Source: Oscarella lobularis
Taxonomy: Eukaryota; Porifera; Homoscleromorpha; Homosclerophorida; Oscarellidae
Assembly (NCBI RefSeq): GCF_947507565.1
Contig: NC_089179.1
Coordinates: 682,001-746,000 of the forward strand
DNA: 64,000 bases
Reading direction: 5' to 3'
Numbering within the stretch: position 1 is the stretch's first letter; each line of letters opens with the position of its first letter. The position numbers and the translations under genes are program-made. The notes beneath the pieces are model-generated. The model ran no database searches, had not been told where the DNA came from, and saw only the letters and a list, made by a program, of their open reading frames with translations. Below, piece after piece: positions 19,418 to 34,341 of this stretch.

Positions 19418-22320
19418 ATGACGACAGCTCCGGCAACTCAAGTGGAATTGCGCCTGTCATGCAGGTAGAGACCCATAACAGTCGTCTATCACTTCCTCTC
19501 ATGCCTGTAGGGATTTGTCGAGGACAGTCGACCATCACTTTTCGAAAGCCGACACCAGTAAGTTAGTCGAGCCTTGTTGCGTGTAAGCACCAGCCTTCGT
19601 CGCCTTCGTCTAGTGGTCGTCGTGTATTCTCGAACGGAAGAAACGGCTTCCTATCGCGAGGTAGAAGAAAGCGAAGCCTGGAAAGGGGAGGAAGTCTTTG
19701 CTGTTAGTTTAGTCCTGTCTCCAGGTTTGGCGTACCGAAGTGATGGAGAACACGCGAAATCCGGATTTCGTGACGACGTTCGTCATGGATTATATTTTCG
19801 AAGAACGTCAGCACCTGAAGTTCACCGCCTGGTGAGAAAAACTCGATTTTTTTCTGCCAATTTCACCTTTGATTTACTTCAGTTACGTCGATTCAACTTC
19901 TTCGCCGTCTGCGACTGATAAGCAGGTAGAAAGATAGAAAGACGTAAGGGTTTCGGTGCTATAGACGTCTCTTACGTGGAAAGGATTATTTGGGAAGTGT
20001 TGAATGTTCTCTTGGGGAGATTGTTGGAGCGCCTTCGTGCACGCTCATTCGACCTCTGACACAGTAATTCAGGGACCCTCTTGTATATGTATGTACCAAA
20101 GATTAAGATTCTGTGTTCAGCAAGGGAAGAAAAGAAGTTGGAAAATTGATTGGTATGTAAAGAGAAGGTGAAAAGGACCTTTGTCTGACTCAACGCTCTT
20201 ATAGTGGTAGCAGAGGAAACTTCTGGAAGCAAGGTGGAACAAGAATAAATGAATAATTATGCAATGCAGATTTCTTTTGTCTCTTCTTCTCGCCAGGATC
20301 TAGTCCTGTTGCACTTCAGTGCAACGAAGCTGGACAAGAAAGATCTTTTCGGAAAATCGGATCCGTTTCTTGTGCTGACAAGAAAATTTGACGGGGGAAA
20401 GTGAGGCGACGAGAGCCAATGCAAGAAAATGTCACGTGTGAACGTCTATGCTTAGCTTTGTGCCAGTGCATAGAACAGAGGTGATAAAGAATACATTGAA
20501 TCCATTCTGGCAGCCGTTCAGCATTCCTGTCACAGCATTGTGCAATGGAGACTATCACAGGTATGCTATTTGTATTTCATAAATGCCTTCTAATTACTTC
20601 CTTTATGTGCCAGAACGATTCGAATCGAATGCTATGATTGGGACAGTGATGGAGGGTAAACGTCTCTGTAGACTCTCTGTTTGTTATAATTAAATTTTCT
20701 GCCGGTGTAGTCATGACTACATAGGGTCTTTTATTACTACTCTTGCTGAATTGAAGTCAAAGCAGAGGGATTCATATTCGGTATGACTTCTACTGGGGAG
20801 TGGCTTTTTTGTTCATAGTAAAGGCTCTTACAGTGCGTGAACGAGCATAAGAGACGTAAGAAGAAAAACTACGTCAACTCTGGAACAGTGAGACCGACTA
20901 CTCGAGACGTAAATCTGCTATCTGTTCTTGAAAGGTTAACGTGTTGAAGTGCGTGATACGTGAGAGATACACATTCTTGGATTTTATCAAGGGCGGGTAA
21001 ATAAACAAGTTGGTCCCTTGTGGACAGCTATTATTTTCTTCCACAGATGCCAAATTCATTTCACTGTGGCCATAGACTTCACTGCTTCAAATGGTAGGCT
21101 ACGCAATGCAGTCTTTATCTTCCCTGTTATTGGCATTGTTAGGACGACCCTGTCAGCCCACTTCGCTGCACTACGTCAATCCCTATCATTCCAATGATTA
21201 TATCCTTGCGTTGACCGCCGTGGGAGAAGTCATTCAAGACTATGACACGTGAGCGTGGGCAGAATTCAACTGCTTGCAGTCAGTCGTTTTGTGTTAGTGA
21301 CAAACTCTTTCCCGCCTTTGGATTCGGAGCCAAAGTGCCTCCTAGTACAGAAGTGTCTGACGAGTTTTTCTTAGTATGAATTCTTAGTATGTCGATAGTA
21401 CAGAGATCGAGCTTATGACGTCTAGAATGGACATGCAACAAATCCCTACTGTACGGGAATTGAAGGGGTACTCGATGCCTATCATCAGTGCGTAAATGCA
21501 GTGCAGTTCTTTGGTAAGTACGTATGCCGCTACAGAACTGAAATGGCATCTAATAAAAAACCCTCAAGGTCCTACCAATTTTGCTCCGATAATCAATCAC
21601 GTAGCAAGGTTTGTAGTTGCTGTGTCCTCGATTATAGTTAGTGACCGCCCTCTTTACAGGTTTGCTGAAAAGCAAAAGGATGTAAATCAAGGGTAAGTAG
21701 GTCGCATTCGCAGGTGCGCAAATATTTCAGCTGACTTTAGCTATTTTGTGTTGCTAATTTTAACCGACGGCGTAATTTCAGACATGGATGCAACAAAAGA
21801 AGCAATAGTTCAGGTAAGTACAACTGCATATAACGCGTCAATGATGACGGAGACTGACTCTGTCTATACTAAACTAAAAGGCATCTTATTTACCCATGTC
21901 TATCGTCATTATTGGAGTCGGTCAAGCAGATTTTACAGGTACTGTAGGAATCAAATTGAGTGTGTGACTGACGCCAAAGGAGCGGTTATTGTAGAAATGA
22001 CAATTCTGGATGGTGATTTTGCTCGCGTAGAATCGCGCGGCAGAAAAGCCGACCGAGACATTGTTCAGGTAATTAATTAATTAATTAATTGATAGAAGAG
22101 AGCTAATCACAACCGGCTTCAGTTTGTTCCTTTTCGCGATTACGTATCAAGCAAGTCGGGTCGCGCTGGTAGAACTATTAAATCGTGGCAACTTTCCAGA
22201 GCTGTTCTGGCTGAGATACCTGATCAATTCTTGAATTATATGGACAAAAGAGGCGTCGCACCCCAAGCGCCGGTTGACTCCAAATTTCAAATACCAAAAC
22301 CAGAAAGTTCTTGTTGTTAA
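19418..22320 (+). CDS. CPNE: Copine (C2A-C2B-vWA)
   Basis: Multi-exon gene starting [19 protein letters not shown]2A continues over short exons ([36 protein letters not shown]). C2B includes [16 protein letters not shown] and [10 protein letters not shown], then [12 protein letters not shown]. The copine/vWA domain has the MIDAS start DFTASNGDDP, then [28 protein letters not shown] and the conserved [12 protein letters not shown] near the end. The protein ends PKPESSCC at 22320. Family role: calcium-dependent phospholipid-binding proteins that recruit partners to membranes through the vWA domain. The subtype among vertebrate copines cannot be assigned. An intron near 22071-22091 has an AATT microsatellite. 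Confidence 0.94.
22071..22091. repeat. AATT microsatellite in copine intron
   Basis: About five tandem AATT units at the 5' end of an intron in the copine gene. Confidence 0.85.
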
Positions 22321-22484
22321 AAAAATTGCATTTTTGACACTTTTATTAGAGATTAGCAGATTGGTAGAGCTGATTAGTACTGCTGTAGTGCATAATTGCC
22401 CAGTGTGCGTTAGACACGCACCCCGTATAACGAAATGTCTGCAAGCAACAAGAGAGCGTTTTGAGCCTGTTGAAGCGTTCCACG

Positions 22485-25400
22485 ATGGCTGACGACTCCG
22501 TCAAAAGCTTTCAAGGAGTTAAATCCACTTGCTCTCGACCTCACGGTCGGCAAACTTCCCCTCTATTGACGCATTTTTCGATTTTCTGTCTCGTGCAGTT
22601 CCCGGACCTCCGCCGCCGGGAGTCAAACGACGCGATTACAAGCTTCTCATCGATCCCGAAATACGCGGCAAGAAACATCAGAAGCTCTATCGCTTCGAGG
22701 GCCAAGTAAAAGGGGTAAGAAGAAGGGAAAAACACGATCGCGAGAACGCACGCCTCTCTTCCATCCTGTACAGGAGCCGCCAATCGTCCCGACCGACCCG
22801 CGAAAAAACTCGCTCTACGTCATACCGCTCGCCGCGACCAACGAACCGATCGATTTACCCGTCCCCGAATTCAAGGTAGAGATCCTTTCGCATTTTTTTT
22901 ATTCGCCTAACGCGTTCGCATCGCGCGCGCGCCTTCCACCAGATCGATGAACACTACGTCGGAACGCCACCCCTGCGAACGATTCTCTTCGCGAATTTGA
23001 ACGATAACGCGAACGAGGACTTTTTACGCGATTTCTGCGCGAAACATCGCGGCGGCGGCGGCGGCGGCGGCGGCGATGGGGACGGCGACGATGTCGTCGA
23101 ACTCGTCACCGTTCATCGACATCCCGAAACGGGACGTCATCTCGGTCTCGCGTCGGTTCGATACAGAACGGCGTCGATGGCGTCGGAGGCGATCGATTCG
23201 TTCGACGGTCGATCGATCATGGGACGCGCCGTCTCCGTACAAGCCGATCCGACTGGTAAGAGAAGAAGCGGGAGGGAAAGCCCCCCCGACTTTTGCTTTT
23301 TAATTTTACCGCCTTCGCGGTGGTCGGTGGGGGCGGGGTCTTAATACTCCTCCCTTGTGTGTAGGTGATCTTGCCTCTCGACATATTCAATATGCGATTG
23401 ATCCCGCGCGCGCTCCCAAACCGCCGAGTCCAGTGCAAAAGGTGCGTCGAAGTTCGTCCGTTGACGACACGGCTCCCGATTTGTCTTCGATTGCTCAACT
23501 GCCGAGTCAAACGAGCAGTCTATCCTATCGTCAAAAACTGTCGAAAATGCTCGCTGGTAATCCGGAAATTGAAGCGGTATCTCCGTCCTTACCTAGTCCA
23601 GAAGATGAGATTAAAACGACGCTGCCGCCGCCGCCCACACCACCACCCCCTCCTCTTCCTCCACCTCCACCTCTACCTCCATCTTCTCCGCCTATGCCTG
23701 AAAAATCAGCTTCCAGACCACCGTCTCCCAAATGTCTGTCTTCTTCCGGTTTGGCTGTCACAAGCATATCGACATCTCCTCGGCAACCGGTTGCTAGCGG
23801 CGCATTATCTCCGCCGCCGCTACCGCCGCCGCTTCCATTCAATGAAAAAAAGGCGAAAGTGAGCGGCGGTACGGACGAGGCGGCGGCCGGCATGTCGGCA
23901 AGCAGCGGCTATAGCAGCGCTACAAACGGCGTCTGCACACCCGATGATCAGAAAGCAACGACACCGCCGCCGCCGCCACTTCCGCCGCCGCCACAGCCAC
24001 CTCCCCCGCCGCCGCCGCCGCCACCGCCGCCACCACCACCTCCCTCAAACGAAAACGTTGAAGCCGAAGACATGGATGTGTCGTCGGGATCAGAAGACGG
24101 CAGAATGACGACGGGTCTTCAACCGCCGCCGCCTCCACCACCGCCGCCACCTCCAGTACCATCATCATCATATGACTATCATTGCAATGGGGCAAATCGT
24201 CATGACTATCGCGATCATTATTCTCATCATCGAAGTGACTATGATTATCACCACCACCACCGTCATCGGCATCATTATCATCATTACGACGAACGGCAGC
24301 AGTCTTACTATCACCGTCGAGACCGTCGCGACTATCACTACCATCGCTACAGACGCGACGATGACGACTACGATCGACGTTCCCATGACCATCATCGATC
24401 CTATGACGATAATTGGCCTCGTCACGATCGTCGTCACGATCAACGCGACAGGGAGAACGACGACGACGAGACGAATCGTCGTCGCAATAAAGAATCCTCG
24501 CGGCCAATCAGCGTCGTTGATCGGGTGATGGACAAGACGAAACCCGACGTTCAGGTTGCCGTTCAACGTGATCTTTATCGACGTTTGGATCTTTGCGTGA
24601 TGGAGGTCTTGGACTCGTGGTGGAAAGAGAGAGAAGACGAAGAACGGGTGAAGCGCGAAGTGGCAATTTCGTCCGCCGTTAAGCCGGTTGCCGTCGTCGA
24701 TTCCGGTTCGACGGCGTTGCTCTTGAGCGGATTATCGGTCGACGTGTCGCAACGTCTGAGTCGAATTGGGCCCGTTCCTAAGCTGCCGTCGTCGCGACGA
24801 ACGCAACCGCAGCAGCCGCCTCCGCGGTTTTCCGAATTTCGCATGAATCGGCCGACGATACAGCGGCAGGAGTCGCGAAAGAGATCGAGGTCGTGGTCCG
24901 AGAAAGACGGTACGGATGTAATAGTTAAAAAAACCGTCATATATTTTGAATGTTTCTGTAGAGTCATCAGAGAGTGAGGAGGAAGAGGAGGAGGAGGAGG
25001 AGGAAGGTTCGGACGTCGGCGAAGCGACGGCAAGCGAAAACGACGATAGAAGCATTTGGAGGAGCGACACGAGTGATGACGAAAGCGATGACGACGACGA
25101 CGACGACGACGACGACGAATCTCTGGACGACGAAATTGCGGCGGCAGTCAGAGTTGGTCACGTGAAAAGCGTTCGCATTGATGACGAATATGAAACTACA
25201 AACAACGATTATTTGGATCGAGATGAAAGCGCCTTGCCATCGTCGCCGCCGCCACCGCCGCCGCCGCCACCGCTGCGGATTTCTGTCGTAAAAAGCGAAA
25301 CGTTGAACGAGACAATTGAACAGCAATCGGATGATCATTTCGTTCATGTGACCAACGAGCGGCAACGAGACGAGAGTTTCGTCAATGCGGCGTCGGAACC

Positions 25401-26590
25401 CGAACCTTCGCCGCCGTCGCCAGCAAAACCCAAATTTTCGCCGCGAACCGAGTCAGAAGACGAGGCAATCGTGCGAAAAATGATGGACTCAATCGACGAG
25501 GAAGATCGGCTTATGCTGAAGGCAGCGTTTCAGAAACTGCGCGACGAAGACGATCCATTGGTGGAAAATCTTCACTGGTCATATCATCCAGGTAACCAAG
25601 AAAATACAGTATACCTATATGCTATTATGGGGTTTTTCTATGTTCCAGCGCATCCACCTGAATCGCCTCCGTCCTCGTCGTCACTTTCAGTCAACAATCT
25701 CCACTATCACGGGCGATCTTCTCCCGAAAGGGAACGAGTTCACTCGACCGGCGCTGCTCGTTGTGAAGGCTACTATAAGATTAAAATGCCCGAGAAGGCG
25801 AAGTACGTGAGAGTGGGCCCTTTTGGCAAGGACCCTCTCAAAATATCACATACGCCCGAACAAGTACGTATACATAGAGAGCAAACACAAAGCCCTTCAT
25901 CTTTTTCCTCCCATATAGGATAGTACGGTAGTAGAGAAGCCTAAGCAGCAGAGGGTGAATCGAGTGCTATTTCGGCGTCTTGCAACGGAATATGCGACAG
26001 CCAGCATCTCGTTAGGATCCTTCAATCAGCTAATAGTAAATTCTGTAGCCAATCTGATGATACCACATCTTTTTTCTCTCTCAGATTCGCAAGAAAAAGA
26101 TCAAATTCGCCCGGTCGCGAATTCACGGCTGGGGCCTCTTTGCCATGGAACCGATCACCGCTGACGAGATGGTGATCGAGTACGTGGGCGAAATGGTACG
26201 TGATCTCGTCGCCGATCAACGCGAGGGAGGCTACGAGCGACGGGGCATCGGTAGCAGCTACATGTTTCGAATCGACGCAAGCTACATCATTGACGCGACG
26301 CGACGCGGAAACTTTGCTCGATTCGTAAATCACAGTTGTGAAGTAAGAGAGCAAGAGAAAAAAATACGCAAACGGCAGACTAATTATCTTTTTTTTTCTC
26401 TTATCTTTTTCTCTAGCCCAATTGCTATGCCAAGGTAATAACGGTTGGAAGCGAAAAACGCATTGTTATCTACTCCAAACGAGATATAAAGCTCTACGAA
26501 GAGATCACGTATGATTACAAATTTCCGTTAGAAGAAGAGAAGATTCGTTGTTTGTGCGGAGCTCCGTCGTGCCGAGGAGCGCTGAATTAG
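22485..26590 (+). CDS. SETD1: SET1-type histone H3K4 methyltransferase
   Basis: Multi-exon gene. The N-terminal region matches SETD1A/B ([20 protein letters not shown] and [20 protein letters not shown]) and leads into an RRM. Long Pro-rich, Ser-rich and acidic tracts fill the middle, with a His/Tyr/Arg/Asp-rich stretch at about 24170-24480. The n-SET region has ENLHWSYHP. The catalytic SET domain reads [50 protein letters not shown] and [18 protein letters not shown]. The post-SET end has [13 protein letters not shown] and stops at 26590. Family role: catalytic subunit of COMPASS, methylating histone H3 lysine 4 at promoters. The first intron was placed by frame. One gene probably represents both vertebrate SETD1A and SETD1B. 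Confidence 0.96.
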
Positions 26591-26671
26591 AGAAAATTGT
26601 GAGTAAAGAAAGAGGAGGGTCGGTTCCCCCCTCTTTTTGCCTTTCATACAAAATTGTAGTGCAAAAAGATT

Positions 26672-27967
<1,296 letters not shown>

Positions 27968-28031
27968 TTTAGACATCCGGGCGCCCACATCGCAGTGTTT
28001 ACTGCTAGTTTCCGTGGCTATCGCGTTCGAG
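27968..28031. promoter_or_regulatory. Bidirectional promoter region ASPDH/ANKUB1
   Basis: 64 bp between divergent start codons. No specific motif is assigned. Confidence 0.5.
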
Positions 28032-29742
28032 ATGAAATTTTTTGTTGTACACGAAGGAAAAGTATCGACGATCGAGGCGGAAGAAGCGTCGCCGGTGGGC
28101 TGTCTCAAAGCGCTCCTGCGCGACAAATTCGACCTCCGCGACGTCGATCAGGGCAGCGGCAACAGCAAAACGGTCGTCCTCTCCTACAACAGCACTCCGC
28201 TCCAAGACGATTGGATCCTAAGCGACGTCGGCGTTCCATCGGGCTCGACTCTTCATTTTCACGTCGCCGACGAAAAAACGCCGTCGCTGCGTCTATTCTG
28301 CGCATTCTCCAACGAAACGGTCCAACTGTTCGACTCGCTCGACCCGAGCGCGCGCGTCGCCCAGCTCAAGCGCGTCGTCGTGACGCGTACGGGCGTACCG
28401 TGCAGCGTCTTTCGTCTTCTCTTCGACGACGCCCAACTGTTCGATTGCCACGATCTCAGCCATTACGGCATAAGCCGCGGATCGACGATACGCATGGAAA
28501 CGTGGGACGGCTGGAACGCCTTTCTCAACGCGACGCGAAAAGGCCAATCGAAGCAAGTCGTCGAAAACATCGTCGCCGAAAGCCCGGAAACGGCCGAGTA
28601 TCAGCGACGCGTCGCCTTATTCACCGCCGCTCATTTCGGCCACACCGATTTGGCGGCAGCCATGCTGAAAATGGGAGCGCATCCAGATCGACCCGTCGGC
28701 GAGCATCCCGCTCGACGTTGGTGCGCCGATCGCGCCAATCGGCTTTTCTACGCAGCGCCCGTTCACCAAGCGGCCGCCAACGGGCACTTACCCGTATTGC
28801 GATTGTTTGTTCGTCATAGTGACGCGTGCGTCGCGGCACGCGACGGAAATGGGATGACTCCGTTGCGATTGGCCGCCCTGCGCGGGCACTTGGATTGCGT
28901 TGCTTATTTGAAGCAGCAACGATGGCGAAAGGGAAACGAAAATGATAGTAAGAGTCTCGTCAAGTGAACGAATTTTTTATAATTGTTTCTCTTCTCTCGG
29001 CAGTCAGTCACTCTGTTTTTTCAAAAATTAGAGACTGGAAGGAGTCGATTAAGATGAAAATGGCTTATGAGGCTGACGTCGGAGGGAGCTGTGGCGATGG
29101 TACTGTCGGAATAAAAACTGGACGGTTTAAGCATCGCATACGTCCGCCCTTGGTTGGATCGGCAATTTTTATCGATGGGCTTCACAAGGGCATGCAGAAG
29201 TCCGACAATTACGTGACGCGATTGGACTATCGAGACTTTTCTGATTCCGATAATGAGCAGTCCGGAATTTCTATGTTTAACGCGCCCACTCAGCTTCATC
29301 ACAGTTGGCCATCTGTCAGGGAACGGGGTATTTCTGACAGGGAAACCGCAGTCTCAACTCGAGAACCTCTGCTTCCTCCGCTAAATGTAACTGCAGCTGC
29401 TTCTGCTCCAGCTGTGCCTAATGAAGTTTCTATTCAAAGTCGAGGTTGGGGGAAGATAAATTTGGGTCCGTTAGTTGGTGACTTTTTTGCTGTTTAGGGA
29501 AGTCAACGTCAATGCATCGGCTGCCTCAGATACGTATGGTGGAGAAGACAAAGGCTGCTTATGAGAATTATAGAGGAAAAACGTGTCGCGAAAACGTGCT
29601 GTTTTGTCTCGACATTGGCAGTGCATTTTCATCGAAACCGTGGCTCTCGCAACTTCGAGTTGCAATGAAGGTCAACAGTAATGCTATTCGACGTCCAGCA
29701 GCTGCAGTAAAGTTGGACTCCAAAAAAATGGCACACAAATAG
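28032..29742 (+). CDS. ANKUB1: Ankyrin repeat and ubiquitin-like domain protein
   Basis: A large first exon and two smaller ones. Two tandem ubiquitin-like folds span residues about 1-155 (MKFFVVHEGKVSTIEAEEAS, VLSYNSTPLQDDWILSDVGV, then SVFRLLFDDAQLFDCHDLSH). WDGWNAFL follows, then ankyrin repeats (RRVALFTAAHFGHTDLAAAM, PVHQAAANGHLPVLRLFV, GMTPLRLAALRGHLDCVAYL). The order and the WDGW segment match human ANKUB1. The final exon (GKTCRENVLFCLDIGSAF, KPWLSQLRVA) matches the human C-terminus. The molecular function is not established for the family. The ATG at 28032 matches the human N-terminus; an in-frame ATG at 28014 is an alternative. Confidence 0.93.
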
Positions 29743-29935
29743 TAGATTTAGTTTTATATTTAGGTGATTATTTGCTTTTAGTGTCCGTATATTGAATAGT
29801 GCCCGGATTTTTACACGACGTTGCATCTAAATTTAGGGTTTTCAAAAAGCCAATCATTTATCTGAAGTACTTCATATCAACGCTCAAAGCCGTGACGTCA
29901 CTTGTATCTCCATAGCCAACAGTGAATAACTCTAT

Positions 29936-32900
29936 ATGGCCCACACCGAGTGCATTGGGGACTTTCAATACGAAGTCAAGGATCTTCTTGGCCACGGAGC
30001 TTTCGCGCTTGTCTACAAGGGTCGAAAGCGAGACGTAAGCGCGCGAGAACGAAGGGAGGATCCCCGTGACGCATTTTTTCTAAGGATCCGTCCTTCTTGG
30101 TCGCCGTAAAGAAGATCACAATTAAACATCCGAGCGTAAGTAGAACGAGCATTGCTCTTCAGAAGGAGATGGACATACTGAAGGTGAGAGTCAGGTCACA
30201 GCGTGAAAAATGATGACGTCATAGACTGGTTATTCGCACAGCGAGTCAACCATAGTAACGTCGTCAGGCTCTATGATCACAAGGTACACCATCTAGCATG
30301 CAAAGACCTTTTTCACTCGATCTTTGTACATCAGAAAACGGAAAACATTCTTTTTCTTGTACTTGAAGTACGTCATCTGTAAACATGCACACTTATATAT
30401 AAATTTAATCATTTATCTAGTATTGCAATGGTGGCGACTTGGCCGAATATTTACATGGTATTCACCTCTTGTTCTTTTTTGCGCACTGCTCGCATTCCTT
30501 TTTTTAGTCAAGAAAACGCTGAGCGAGGAAACGATTCGTCTGTTCCTACGTCAGATAGGTTCGTTTCGACTGAACCTTCGTTTGCTCTACGAATCCGGGT
30601 GTCGATAGCTCGAGCGATGAAAGCGATTCACGAATTAGGAGTCATTCATCGCGACTTGAAACCGCAGAATATTCTCTTGTCGCATCCACCGGAGATGAAG
30701 AATCCGGATCCCCAACACATAACGTTGAAACTGGGTATGATGTGCAGATCTACGAGAGCGTGTTTTTCAAAATTATTTGCTCGCAGCTGATTTTGGATTT
30801 GCGCGATTTTTGGCTGAAGAAAGCATGGCCGCAACGATGTGCGGATCTCCCCTTTATATGGCAAGTAATTAAAGCGTTTGTTAATTATTTGCTATTCAGT
30901 GTCCCTAAAGGCACCTGAAGTACTGATGTCTAAGCAATACGACGCCAAGTGTGACCTTTGGAGTATTGGAACGATTGTGTATCAATGTCTTTTCGGCAGG
31001 GCACCATTTTCCGTCAGTATTGTTCTATTTAGAATTTTTTTTTCTTATGGGGAGTTTATTATAGGCACCCTCACCGCAGGCTTTGAAGATGTTTTACGAG
31101 TCAGAAAGGCATCTGGAACCTCGGTGAATAACTAACATCATTCACTCTGCGATTTTTCTTCTATGTTTTTTAAATAGGATGGATAAAACGGTGTCTGACA
31201 GTCTAAAAGACCTCCTCACGCATCTCCTCCGAAGAGATCCTAAGACTCGAATGCCCTTGGGTGAGTTATTCACAGTCTCTCGAGTGCGTGTTTTCTAATC
31301 GAATTTTCAGACGAATTCTTCACCCATTCGTTTATATTTGATCGGAAGACAGCGGGTAAGTAGCCACAAGAGTTGCAAAAACTCCGGCATCACACACGTC
31401 ATTTAGTCTCTGAACCCGTTCTCATTCAACGTCGAGTGACGAGCTACGTCAAGGGCCTTCGTTCACCAAGCTGCGTTAGTATCGATTTTTCCTCAACAAT
31501 ATCCCACAAGACAAAAAGACGAATCTTATTTTTTTCTTTTAGTCTCCGTTGGACGACGACTATGCCAACGTGTCGGCTCCGCACGCCGAATCCTCGTCGT
31601 CATCGTCGGAAAAGCTCTCCGAAGAATTGTTTCACCCGTCGTCATACCAACCGCCGTCTCTGTGCCGAGCGTTGAGCACCGACGATCTCGTCGAAGGAGA
31701 CGATACGGAAGACGAAGAAGACGAAGAAGACGATGGATTTCTCATGGTCTATTCGGGTTCGCGACGCTCTCGGAGTCGAACGGCGGACGGCGATGAAGAC
31801 GCTCTCGTTCTCGGCGGACCGACGTCTTTGCCTGTTGCCATCGGGTCGCCGTCGTCGCGCCAACACTCGTCCTCGTCGCCGTTCCGATCCAGACGCCGAT
31901 TTTCGGGCTCTCGTCGATCGTCGTCGCAACAAAGTTCGCCCAAGTCTGATCCCAGTTCTCTGCCGTCGCCGTCGTCGACCGCTCTGACGCGACTCTTGTC
32001 TTTTGCTCGTTCTTCGTCGCCGACTTTGCAGGTGTCTCCGTCTTCTCGAGCTCTTCCGGCGGCGTTCGCTTCGTCGCCTTCGCTGCCAAAGTACGTTCGT
32101 CGTTCTTCTGATCACGATGGGACGCTAGTACGACGATGTCACACTGACGCGACACTCGACGGAGGCTTCCAGCACCGTCCCTTTGGACTTTATTGTTCGC
32201 CGCCTAGTAGCCGTCCCTTGAAATCTGGCTTTGCCTTATTTTCCTCGCCTCCGTTTATCAAACGACAGCAGTCGACGTCGCCGTCGACGGTGTTATCGCC
32301 GGAAAACGACACGCTCGGCTTTGCGCCTCCTACACTGGCGAACGAAACGATTATGGATGTACTACGCCTTTCCCATAATATTCATAGCCTGTTGAGTTTT
32401 TGCTTTGTTTTCACAGGAGTCCCATACAAAGGCTTTGAATCAGCTTCGTCGCGTCTCTGATTATTGCAAAGAAATCTTGAAAGTTGCAGACAGGCTGAGC
32501 GTAGAGAGTTTTTCATCGTCGTGCTTAAAGTGGGCCTGCAGCAATAGTCTCGTACGTTCTATTGATTGGGGGAGGGGTTTTTAGGAACAGCGAAAAATTG
32601 TCTTTGTATTTATTGTGCGGACGGCTGCTCTCAGAGTCGCTGCGAATGGTCCTGCGCGAGTTTGGAGGGGAGCAGATGGGGGCATTGAGAGTAGCGAAGA
32701 CGAGTGAGACATAAGGTCGTGTTGATTTATTGTAGCACTGTTTTGTTTTTGTCAGCTGTGAAGGACGTTTACGATTTGCAGCAGCTCTGTTTTCAGCAGT
32801 GTGAGAAAATGACTGTAACAAGCCAGAGAAGCCGCGTGACACTCGTAAGATTGCCCAGTTTATATGTCATCTGTCTGATTTGTTGTTGATGTTAGGCGGT

Positions 32901-33291
32901 GCCAGAGAGACTGATTTTTTCTCACGCAATGGAAATGGTAATTATTTAGAAAATCTAATATATGATTTACTAAATTGTTTGGGAAGTGTCAAGTGGCTGT
33001 TTTGAAAGTTGCTGCTGGAACGGTTTCTGATCAGGTAGATGCATACACGGCGGTCGTTTTGTCAACCATCTCTTGATTTTTAGGGCCTGTTGGAATACAA
33101 GTGCGTGCTGCGACTGTTTTCATGTCTGTTGGAAAACGTTCGTCGGACTGAAGACAAGAGAATTATTCAAGAAGGTGCGTGAGTTTGTACAATTTGCACG
33201 TAATTTATTTCTCGAACTAACGATAGGCAAAGACACTTTGGAAACCTTTCTGCGGACTAGAGAGCCTGCGTTGCATCTTGACTGTGACTAA
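29936..33291 (+). CDS. ULK1/2: ULK1/2 (Atg1) autophagy-initiating kinase
   Basis: Multi-exon gene. The N-terminal kinase has [17 protein letters not shown], catalytic lysine [73 protein letters not shown] and [20 protein letters not shown]. These are closest to ULK1/2 rather than ULK3 or ULK4. A Ser/Pro-rich linker follows at 31550-32330. The C-terminal early-autophagy-targeting domain includes [14 protein letters not shown], matching ULK1's ATG13-binding region. Family role: serine/threonine kinase of the ULK1-ATG13-FIP200 complex, which starts autophagosome formation and is controlled by mTORC1 and AMPK. Stop at 33289-33291. Confidence 0.95.
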
Positions 33292-33688
33292 TTGCCAGTT
33301 GGCGCGTTATATTTTAATTAAATGCATTTTTCATTTTATTTGACATTGCTCAAGTAATGTAATTTTGTTTTTTATTTACACACTGCATGTTAGTCTGGAT
33401 CTCAGGCCACACCGTTGTGATTGGTCGACGATGAGACTGTGCTGTGTCAACGTTTTTTAGCTATAAACTCATGAATTTGCGCAACAAGGTATGTAAATGG
33501 CAGATGGACACTACCTACTGTGCCCCACCTACTGTACATATATGTATTTACCCGAACAGAGCACATTCCCGGATAAAAAATGGCTCACGCGCGCAATTGT
33601 CAAAAATAGTCGTTTCCGACTCGGTAAGGCCGTCGTTTGCCTTTCCAAAGGTACACCTTGACTCCCGAAAACGTTCTCAGCTGAAAGC
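33292..33688. other. ULK to CENPJ intergenic region
   Basis: About 400 bp, AT-rich, between two same-strand genes. No coding exon is recognised. It should contain the ULK 3' UTR and the CENPJ promoter. Confidence 0.4.
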
Positions 33689-34305
33689 ATGGCCTCGGTG
33701 GGATCTTTTCCCGAGAATAGAAGGCGCAGTCCTTTCGGGTCGCCCGCACTGATTGCGGCCGCCGCCGGCGCGCAATTTCAACTGACGAACACTCTCGCTG
33801 ACGGCCCTCCTCGTCCGTCGAAGTCGATCGCGTCGAGCGAGTGGCTGAAGAAGTTCCAAGAAGCCGTCGAAATCCAGAAGCGTCAACAGCAATCGCTTCT
33901 CCTTCAGCAACAGCGTCAAATAGAGGAACTAAAAAAGGAGCAGGATCGCGTTCAGGCGGAGCTCGAACGACAGAAACGATCGAGAAATCGAAGCGAACCG
34001 ACGAACGACGACGGCGATCACGAGAAAGAAACGATAGCATCAGTCGAATCTTCGCCGCCACCATCGGAAAATTTTTCTGACAAAGAAAACGCCGCCGACG
34101 ACGAAAGCGTCAGTGAAGATGAGAATATTGAAGAATCTTTGGTAGGGAAAATGTCTAAGAGCACTCAAGGTCATCGTGGTGGTGGTGGTGGTGATGATGA
34201 TGATGATGAACGGCCTATTAGGCCCGCTTTGCGTAACGACGAAGAGTCGTTTGACCAGTTTGTCGTTGCTCAGATGCAGTTGGAACGACAGGTCATTTGA
34301 ATATT

Positions 34306-34341
<36 letters not shown>

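Noticed and set aside
23531-25365. Large minus-strand and alternate-frame ORFs over SETD1
   Set aside because: These are shadows of Pro-, His- and Asp-rich low-complexity coding sequence.
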